This document shows, one piece after another, positions 56,501 through 64,000 of a stretch of DNA of 64,000 nt. The stretch is from Stachybotrys elegans. Its lineage: Eukaryota > Ascomycota > Sordariomycetes > Hypocreales > Stachybotryaceae. Positions within the stretch are counted from its first letter, which is position 1. Each line of letters begins with the position of its first letter. A program made the translations under genes and the position numbers. The notes beneath the pieces were generated by a model. The model was not told the DNA's origin, did no database searches, and saw nothing but the letters and a program-made list of their open reading frames with translations. Where the stretch lies: positions 124,001-188,000 of the forward strand of contig JAGPNK010000018.1 in the NCBI GenBank assembly GCA_020746835.1. Direction: 5' to 3'.

Positions 56501-58744
56501 CGATAGCACGGAAGAAAGACCACCTCATGATGCTCGGGCCACAAGTTTGCTCGATGAGCAACGCCAACAGGGAAATTGGTCAGTGTATCGATATTACGCA
56601 GGAAGCGCTGGTATATGGCCAATTGCTTCCTGGGTAGTATGCACTCTCGCTGGAGCTGTCATATCGACCTATACAAGTATGTTGGACTCCCCTTGCCTCC
56701 AGTGCTGGACATTAGGCTGACCTCACTTGAGCTATTTGGGTGGACGAATGGATCAGCAGTAGCAGCGGAGGAGAAAGTGCCGACAACCTTGGGTTGTACC
56801 TGAGTATTTACTCTCTGCTGGTTGTTGCTACGGTGGCTTCGACTCTTGGTGAATGCTTGTGAGTCTTCCATACTTGGAAGTGTATTTTTGTACTGACAAT
56901 AAGTAGCGTCTTCATTGTTACCATCATCAAGAACACGGCCTCTAATCTGCATTCGGATCTCTTGAACTCCACACTCAAGTATGAGCCAGATGCGACGAAT
57001 TCAGAGTGACTGCTGACCATGAAATCAGAGCCCCGTTGAGCTTTTTCTTAGAAACGGATACCGGTTCAATTGTCAACAGGTCAATCGTACAATCCACTCA
57101 CCCTCCGGCAGAAGTTGACTGACAAAATTTGACCGGCTACAGATTCAGCCAGGACATGAACCTTATTGACATGTCTCTGCCACTACAAGCCATTCAGTTT
57201 ATGTCCGGTAAAGAAAGCCTGTCAAGCTGTGTGGCGCAATTACTTATAATATTATACAGGTTTTGCCTACTGCTTTGTTAGGCTGATTGTCATTGCCATC
57301 CTCGGTCGATATCTCGCCGCCGCCGTCCCAGTCATGGGACTGGCAGTATTCTTAGTTCAGAGGTACTATTTGCGTACCTCTCGGCAAGTGAGACTTCTGG
57401 AGATTGAAACAAAGGCGCCCCTTTATACCCACTTCACCGACAGTATTAAAGGAGTGGCTACCATTCGTGCATATCACCTGGAGGACACGTTTGGAGAGAG
57501 GCTCGGAGAATTACTGAACCAGTCACAGAAACCGTTCTACATGCTTTCCTTGATCCAGCAATGGTTAACATTGGTCCTAGACCTTATGGTCGGTGGCTTG
57601 GCCGTTATGCTAGTAGCAGTGGCCTTGTCCCTCACAGGGAGTCGAATCAGCGCGGGTGCCCTTGGTGTTGCCCTCGTGCTCAGCCTGCAATTTAACAACC
57701 TTCTGTCTCACGTATGACGAGTCTCTTCATTCCCATCACGGTGGATGCATCACTAATGCACATCATAGACTATTCTGGCATGGACCAAGTTTGAAACCTC
57801 GGTTGGTGCTGTGGCTCGAGTACAACAATTTGTCCAGACTACACCAGAGGAACACGTGGGCACTCCTGTTCCAGCCCGTGAGTGGCCAGTTGAAGGAACC
57901 GTAGAGTTTGACGGCATGACTGCTTGCTACTTGTGAGTCGTGAATTTAAGCCGAGATGAAAGATTTGCGCCAGCTGACCATAGTCACACAATAAGACCAC
58001 AAGGGCCTCCTGTTGTTCTGGACGTGAACTTGAAGATAGAATCGGGAGAAAAGCTTGCAATTTGTGGTCCATCGGGCAGCGGAAAATCTTCGCTCATCAT
58101 GGCGCTGTTGAAGCTCGTCGAGGTCCGGGAAGGTCGAATTCTTGTCAACGGGACGGACATCGCAGCATTTCAGAACAGCGACCTCCGTTCTCACTTGAAT
58201 CCGATTCCCCAGGAGCCCTACTTTCTTCCGGGTACATTCAAGTTCAACCTCGATCCACATGGGCAAACAGATGAAGCCACTCTCATCTCGGCTTTGAAAA
58301 AAGTCAAACTGTGGGAAAAGGTTGAGGCCAAGGGCGGACTGGACACGGAATTGGTCATGTCCGAGTTGTCGGTTGGGGAGAGGCAACTACTGAGTTTGGC
58401 GAGGGCCATTCTCGTCCCCAGCAAAATCCTCATTCTTGACGAGGCTATGAGCAAGTAAGTACAGCACAATAGCCTGCATCGGCCATTGACCAAGTCTGTT
58501 TTGAGGCGAGAGACTAACGTCATTATGCAGTGTGGACGAGAACACAGAAGCCTTCATGCAGGATATCATAATGTCGGAGTTCAAGGATCGGACTATCATC
58601 GCTGTTATGCATCGATATTCGTACATCAACCAGTTTGACAAGGTTCTGGTGATGAGAAAGGGCAGGATGGTGGAATGCGATAAGCCGTCCGTTCTCTTGG
58701 GCAGAGACAGCATGTTTCGCAAACTCTACCACTCTAACTACTAG
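53545..58744 (+). CDS. ABC transporter, ABCC (multidrug-resistance-associated) type
   Basis: Fifteen exons (first 53545-54546, last 58531-58744; introns 47-93 nt, all in phase) give 1454 residues. The layout is TMD0 - TMD1 - NBD1 - TMD2 - NBD2. NBD1 has Walker A GPVGAGKTTLL (about 642), signature FLSGGQRQR and Walker B VVILDD, with Asp in place of the catalytic Glu, as is usual for the degenerate first site of ABCC pumps. NBD2 has Walker A GPSGSGKSSL (about 1254), signature LSVGERQ and Walker B ILILDEA, then the H-loop VMHR. It is a plasma- or vacuolar-membrane exporter of conjugates or secondary metabolites. Neighbours are a UGT and a GMC oxidoreductase, compatible with conjugate-and-export detoxification. 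Confidence 0.92.
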
Positions 58745-59325
58745 CATAGGGTCTATTGCAAAGTAACCCAAACGGACTGACATTTTTAAATATGTGCATC
58801 TTGATAAATGACAGTCTTGTGTCTTCTATCAAAGAAACATCACAAGTATAGCTACATAGAACCCGTGGTTTTAGAACCTAGTGCGATTCCTTCTGTCAGT
58901 CAAATGCGTCCAATTGCACATCCACCAGCATTGAAATAAGTCTGGTCTGGCCCCTTCTTCTCCCTGTGATATTCCTGCGCAGCATGAAAGATGACCAGGT
59001 TGTAAGCTATCTTCCGAAATCCTATGGAATGGAAATGCTCTGAATCGAGCTCGTCAGGAGAGATATGTTACTCGCCAAACGGCCATCACAATATTTGGGA
59101 TTGAATACATCATTTGGAATGTTGCGGTCAATAAGATGGCTTAATATATTAATATACTGTTTCGAAGTGTATGTGCATATGAAAAGAGATGCCGTGGAAG
59201 CTAGCTTATGTGGAAATGATGTATATACACTGCTCCTGTATTTCATGCAGTATGCAAGATACAAAACACAGGGCTAAAATGATTGAATTATTATGTATAG
59301 AATATCGTCAGTCACTTGCAACCCG
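58745..59325. other. Spacer between convergent ABC and GMC genes
   Basis: 581 bp, AT-rich around 59060-59300, probably 3' flanks only. No coding signal beyond short chance ORFs. Confidence 0.5.
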
Positions 59326-61224
59326 TTATGCGAGTTCGCGGATCATGTCCTCCGCAATTTTCTCTGCCAACGCATAAATCACAGCCTGAGGATGACCAGG
59401 CGGCAGCAGTGCCAGTGCACTGGCATCTACTACACGCAGTCCCTCAACGCCAATCACTTTGGCCGAACTGTCTATCACAGCTGTGGGATCATCTCGGCGT
59501 CCCATTCTCGCGGTGCAAGATGCATGGAGAACCGACATGACGCTGGTGCGGATGTTGGCAAGGATTTGCTCATCTGTTACCACGTCGGAGCCTGGCCAAA
59601 ACTCGACCTGGTTGGCACGTACGCTCTTGATCACATCAGTGGCGAAAATCTCGCGCGTACGCTTGTAGATTGCCACGGCAACCTCGACGTCTGCCGGGTC
59701 CGTCAACCAGTTGGGGTTGACAACAGGTGGGTCGGACACGGAGTCACTAGAGAGCGATACAGTGCCACGGGATAACGGTGCTGCCAAAGCAGCAATTATC
59801 GCTGCGTACTGCTTCCCGTCCTTTGGCTGATCGAGCCAGGGGATGTTGAACTCGCCTATGTGAGCCCCAGCCGGGAAGTATTCGATGTGTGGCCAGTCTT
59901 GGGGGAATGAGTTGAGCCGATCCCATGTAGATTGACTCAGGTTTGCTTTGCTGGGCATCCGCTCCCACGCGAGGAACTCAGCGACGTTGGAAGTTAATGG
60001 CCCGGTCTGCTTGAGTGCATACTCAGCCACAGCGGCCGCGAGAACAACAGGGTCCCCAACGACTCTGCTGAGCGTGTCAAATGACATTTCGTAAGTCGGG
60101 CCAAAGAGAGCGTGGTCTGTCATATTCTGACCAACACCCGGGCGATCGGCTAGTACTTTGATGCCGTGGTCGGACAAATGCTTGGCAGGGCCGATTCCAG
60201 AAAGCATGAGGAGTTGTGGCGTATGAAGAGCGCCGGCTGAAAGAACAACTTGCTTCTTTGCCGTTACAGTGTATTTCAGGATGCCTAGCGCGCCGGTGAT
60301 CTGAACGCCGGTAGCCTTGTTGTTCTTATCGAATAGCACCTTGCTCACGCGAGTGCCGAGATATACAGTGAGTTTCTGGCGCAGCGAGGAGTCCTTGTTG
60401 GCAGCGTAAATGAAATCGGCTGAAGTGGATCGGGTTTGGGAATCAGGGTGGATTGTCGTCTGAGCATAGTGGTAGCCATTCAGCACACCTTCGTTGTACT
60501 GGTCGGTCGGCTTGATCCCCAAAGCCTCCAGGCCTTTGGCTGCCCATGTAGACCAGGCAGGCGTCCAGTTGGGGTAGGTAACCTGTATATGAGAGCTCGA
60601 AGAAGGGTTGAAATCACTCTCCACATATCTCGTCGTCGCGTTGGCCAGTCGCGTGGACGTGTTGGGCGGCGTGAAGTTGAAGCTCTTCTGAAAGTAGGGC
60701 AGGAATTGATCAAACGTATAGCTGTCGTCTCCGACAATTTCTGCCCACTCGTCCAGGGCGCCCCGGTTAGGGCGGTGGTGGATCATGAAATTCAGAGCTG
60801 AAGACCCTCCCAGGCATTTGCCCTGCACGTAGTGGATTTTCCGGCCACCTGCCCCTGCCTGTGGGACGGTCTGAAGCCCATAATCAACAGTTGGGACGCT
60901 GTCAGCCGGGTTCGACCCTACTCCGATGATGTCTCCGAGAGGTGCTGCGCCAACGACGGGCTTTCCAAGCTCGTAGGATAGCCCGGCCTCAATAACGGCG
61001 ACACTGTATCCGGCTTCGGCGAGCCTGAAAGCGACCGTGTTACCAGCGGTGCCTCCTCCGACCACAACGATGTCGAAGGATTGCTGAAGCTGAAGCACAC
61101 CAGCAATGCTCCCAATCGACTTTTGAACGAGACCGCCGAATGTTGTCCAAATGCTGTTGAGGAGGGGGTCGAGGATGGGGATTGCCACCGCAGGAGTAAA
61201 AAGAAGGAACTTGAAGGCACGCAT
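59326..61224 (-). CDS. Secreted GMC oxidoreductase, gene 2
   Basis: A single exon codes for 632 residues from the ATG at 61224. The frame continues upstream to 61368, but that part overlaps a TATA-like element and has no signal-peptide character, so the inner start is preferred. The N-terminus is hydrophobic (FKFLLFTPAVAIPIL). The FAD motif is VVVGGGTAGN (about 54-62). The GMC signature GKCLGGSSALNFMIHHR, then HASCTARMG (His about 567) and PGHPQ (His about 611), complete the active site. It is an aryl-alcohol/glucose-oxidase-like enzyme of unknown substrate. It differs from GMC gene 1 by having no introns and little sequence identity. Confidence 0.92.
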   Translation of the reverse strand: MRAFKFLLFTPAVAIPILDPLLNSIWTTFGGLVQKSIGSIAGVLQLQQSFDIVVVGGGTAGNTVAFRLAEAGYSVAVIEAGLSYELGKPVVGAAPLGDIIGVGSNPADSVPTVDYGLQTVPQAGAGGRKIHYVQGKCLGGSSALNFMIHHRPNRGALDEWAEIVGDDSYTFDQFLPYFQKSFNFTPPNTSTRLANATTRYVESDFNPSSSSHIQVTYPNWTPAWSTWAAKGLEALGIKPTDQYNEGVLNGYHYAQTTIHPDSQTRSTSADFIYAANKDSSLRQKLTVYLGTRVSKVLFDKNNKATGVQITGALGILKYTVTAKKQVVLSAGALHTPQLLMLSGIGPAKHLSDHGIKVLADRPGVGQNMTDHALFGPTYEMSFDTLSRVVGDPVVLAAAVAEYALKQTGPLTSNVAEFLAWERMPSKANLSQSTWDRLNSFPQDWPHIEYFPAGAHIGEFNIPWLDQPKDGKQYAAIIAALAAPLSRGTVSLSSDSVSDPPVVNPNWLTDPADVEVAVAIYKRTREIFATDVIKSVRANQVEFWPGSDVVTDEQILANIRTSVMSVLHASCTARMGRRDDPTAVIDSSAKVIGVEGLRVVDASALALLPPGHPQAVIYALAEKIAEDMIRELA

Positions 61225-61349
61225 CGTGTTGGTTGTGCTGCTTCCTGCAGAGGAGTAAGGAGCGTAGGTATGGCTTCGGAGTCTTGTCACCAGACTGCCA
61301 GGCGACCAGACTGCCAGAACGTCAGGGGATGGGAATGGGACGACAGATA

Positions 61350-61357
61350 CATATATG
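61350..61357 (-). promoter_or_regulatory. TATA-like element of GMC gene 2
   Basis: CATATATG (self-complementary) lies about 126-133 bp upstream of the chosen ATG at 61224. Confidence 0.35.
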
Positions 61358-63602
61358 CCCGTGCTCATGGCAGAATACAGGCAAGTGGAGTTGGCGGTAT
61401 ATCATTTTGTTAGTGCCCGGTCCGTCTACCGTAGCATCCGCTGATCGTGTTCAAATCGGCCAAGCCAGTGTGGTTCGACTCAGCTAGGTGGTCGACATCA
61501 TGTTATTCCGCACACCCACCACGCCTCAACCTTGACCGTTTGGGCTTGGTGCGTGGGCTGAGCATGTCTCTGTTAGGATCCTTGCCGGTACAGATAAAGC
61601 AAGTGATGCGTGAATGGGTCCTCTGTGACCCAGTCAATGAGAAGGCCAAGCCAAAGGGAGGGCTCGTCAGAAAGAAAGGCATGACTCGATCTCAGCTTAC
61701 GTCTCAGCCTAAGCCCCTGAAAGGGTCACCTCTTCGTTCTCGTCCCCACTTGGTTCTATTGCGGAGAGGAGAATCGGAGCGAGCAGCCTTGGGGCATCCT
61801 TGGAGCATCCTTGGAGCTGAAAACTCCATATCCAGGTCGCCGGCAGATGCCGAATCCCAAATCTGTCTGTATACGCGAAAGCCGTCCTGGTCCCAGCATT
61901 GCCAAGAACAAACCCGATATGGAAAAGCTGACAGGTGTTGAGTATCGTCATCATCTTGGTTCTGCCTGTGTTACAACCATGGTACTGTAATGAATGCACC
62001 CCGGAAATCGTCACGTTTAGTTCATCCGTAGTGGGCAGACCGGTTCGTCCAGTAGTGGACATTCCAGGGGTTTGGACAATGCCTTGATTCTGTAATTTAG
62101 GGTAACTATTTGAGGCTCATTGGCCCTTTCATATCAGCAGTGGGCCCTACTGAAGCACACAACGCTTCACCGAGCCTCGGAAGAGACCGTTCCGCGCTTA
62201 GCCTGTCTACAGGCTACCCGGCACTTTCTCCGACATGCAATCGGCACATGAGACGATGCCGCCAATGGCAATTGCTAGACCATAACTCCCTCCATTGGAG
62301 AATACACTACAACCAGTAACGGGGGGTTTCAATTCAAGGAACGCTCGGTCGGCAACCAGCCTGCCCTGAATGTGGAGGTTGAGGAACTCAATTTGCTACG
62401 TGGCGGAGTTCCATGTCTCATTCATGCGCTACGGGTCTGCCAATGCAAGTAGACGCGAGATATTATGCATCAACGTCCCTGATAAAACAGGTGTAATGTA
62501 AGATGGAAAGACAACCCATCTCTAAGAAGGACCAACGATGACAATATAATGCAGGCATATAGCCTGGCAACAGACACAGCCCCGTGGCGCAATGACGAGA
62601 TTTGTACCGCTACTTATTCCACCTCATAGGATAAGCAAGGCTTTGGCAGACAGTCCTTCATTAAAACATGTCCTCTGTCGGCAATTTTGTCCGCGGAAAT
62701 GATTCCAAGTCAATATCCGTACTTCATAGAATGGAGCATTTAATAATGACATGAAAATGCCGCCAAGTGTGGAAAGGGTCCCCATCTCCCATTGCAGTAT
62801 AAATAGTAGCCATCATAAGTACACAAGAAGGCAATCCAATAAGCACAATTACTAGAATACGTTTTTGGCTCAGCAAATTGGAACTCTTTCAAGTTCTTTA
62901 CATACTGGCCTATACTAAAGCTACTAAATCTGATCAGGCAAGGCCCATGAAATTTAGAAGATGACTGGAATAACACTCTGCTCATCATCAAGGGTCTAAG
63001 AGTGCAAGATATGGATACATTTCTCCCTCACACGTGTCTCGGCCTATCATCGCCAACAAGTCTAGGTGCCAGCCTACACCTAGATGCAGCAAGCTGGACA
63101 CCCTGAGCGTCCCCAATCAAGGCGTTCTTGGTATCGGTGACAACGTTGATGCCGCCTGCTAAACATTTATTTGGGCTCCGATTGGCGGGAGCATCATTTG
63201 CCTTCATCTCCAAGAAGAGCCTGCTGCTGTAGGTGTAGAATTTCCCAGTACTACGAGATTGTGCCGGGACACTGCTGTGGACTACACCTAGGCCATGGAG
63301 GTTTATCATCGAAATAATCTGGACCCAGCATGGCTTTCGCAAGATGTTCCTGGCAACGTCCTTGTATGTGTGATGGCCAACCGGAATCTGGGATCTGGAG
63401 GAGCTGGTAAGAATGCGGACAACGGGGGGTTTACATGAGATGCAGACAATGTGATGCTACATCGCCTGTTATGTTTCTACATTCTTTGTCACCTTTGTAC
63501 CTTTTCGGTTTTCTCGGATTCTTCATCTGTCTTCCCTTTCTTCGTCTTCTTCTTTACCCTCCGCCATTTCGCGCGTGCGCAGTGTGGCCGATGAACTCTT
63601 TA

Positions 63603-63716
63603 ATGTGGGATTTCCCATTCGTGTGCCCCAATGGTATACAGACCAATGACTTCGAGGAGGCCCCCTCTGACGATAAAGACGATATCAGATTAATAGATGA
63701 CAATTGGTTAGAAAAT
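63603..63716 (+). repeat. Dispersed repeat, copy B
   Basis: Gap-free 114-bp match to copy A (5246-5359), about 89% identical, with 11 transitions and 1 transversion. It keeps the same frame (WDFPFVCPNGIQTNDFEEAP), which ends in TGA soon after the homology stops. A long pyrimidine-rich tract (63480-63570) precedes it. Confidence 0.72.
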
Positions 63717-64000
63717 ACAGTCGATTGAGAATTGGGCCCAAATGATAGGTTAGGGATAATTCTCTTCAGGTAACAATGGAGTCTCAATGCTCCATGCAAC
63801 CAAGTTGTGCCAGGACGTGGATGAAAACAACCTCAGACCCGGGCAGCTGAGACGCGTCCACGCGCTGTGAGTAAATTGTGTACCTTATCTTTCCCGCACT
63901 GACATTACCTCGACAAGGGTAGCGAACTGAAGCTGTCATTGGATGGACAGGAGGGGAAGTTGGGCACTCCACTGTCCTAACGTGGTGTCTCCGCTTGTCC

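Larger units (their letters stand above)
61225..64000. other. Right-edge 2.8 kb without supported gene
   Basis: It starts with the promoter of GMC gene 2. A short tandem CATCCTTGGAG motif occurs at 61797-61820. Minus-strand frames at 61709-62062 and 63028-63342 have no recognisable domain. The dispersed repeat copy B (63603-63716) lies near the right end. Confidence 0.5.

Noticed and set aside
61225..61368. 48-residue N-terminal extension of GMC gene 2
   Set aside because: The inner ATG gives a normal hydrophobic leader, and the extension overlaps the likely promoter.
61447..61941. 164-codon plus-strand frame
   Set aside because: Low-complexity basic composition with a small tandem repeat; no homology features and no convincing gene context.
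63028..63342. 104-codon minus-strand frame
   Set aside because: No recognisable motif and no splice-supported extension.
1..64000. CRISPR arrays, bacterial operons, ribosome binding sites, tRNA or rRNA genes
   Set aside because: The window is eukaryotic with spliced genes. I saw no regularly spaced repeats and no convincing tRNA or rRNA signature by eye; a tRNAscan-type search was not possible.

Overview
This 64 kb window is nuclear DNA of a filamentous ascomycete (Pezizomycotina, most likely a Sordariomycete; the class is inferred). The signs are many small introns (about 43-120 nt, mostly GTRAGT...YAG), genes on both strands with 0.3-2 kb spacers, and fungus-restricted families: HET-domain proteins, a DUF7708-NACHT-ankyrin protein, rhodopsin-fold membrane proteins, LysM and killer-toxin-like chitinase genes, and Kex2-type dibasic sites. 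I rebuilt the spliced models by hand. Every listed spliced model keeps phase across all junctions and totals a whole number of codons, except the low-confidence locus at 36.8-37.3 kb.

Layout. 0.6-3.9 kb: two secreted proteins (a Kex2-processed six-cysteine protein and an LVIVD/choice-of-anchor B protein). 5.9-11.5 kb: an allorecognition-like block, HET gene / small kinase-like gene / HET gene. 13.2-14.6 kb: a rhodopsin-fold (PTH11-like) receptor candidate. 14.7-24.4 kb: a head-to-head pair, a six-LysM secreted protein and a 1782-aa killer-toxin-like GH18 chitinase, sharing a 1.15 kb promoter that holds diverged direct repeats. 24.5-30.2 kb: an unknown protein, an MFS drug-transporter gene broken by an in-frame TAG, and a second rhodopsin-fold protein. 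31-33 kb: a decayed ankyrin relic, a copy of a dispersed repeat, and a bZIP-like/DUF3425 regulator whose basic region sits in a short exon. 33.7-39.6 kb: two short-chain dehydrogenases, one low-confidence unknown spliced locus and a secreted GMC oxidoreductase. 41.2-46.6 kb: the DUF7708-NACHT-ankyrin protein followed by a secreted Hsp70/actin-fold-like protein. 47.7-61.2 kb: a GT8-like glycosyltransferase, a GT1 UDP-glycosyltransferase, a decayed Zn(II)2Cys6 fragment, a 15-exon ABCC transporter and a second GMC oxidoreductase. The last 2.8 kb holds another copy of the dispersed repeat and no gene I can support.

Functionally this is accessory-type sequence. One theme is self/non-self recognition and programmed-death signalling (two HET genes, one NLR-like gene, an ankyrin relic). 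A second is chitin-directed antagonism (LysM protein plus killer-toxin chitinase, probably co-expressed). A third is small-molecule modification and export (UGT, ABCC, two GMC enzymes, two SDRs, a dead MFS pump) with no polyketide, peptide or terpene synthase in view. Two copies of the 114-bp dispersed repeat differ by 11 transitions and 1 transversion, and all three C-to-T differences are CpA-to-TpA, as expected if RIP has acted here.
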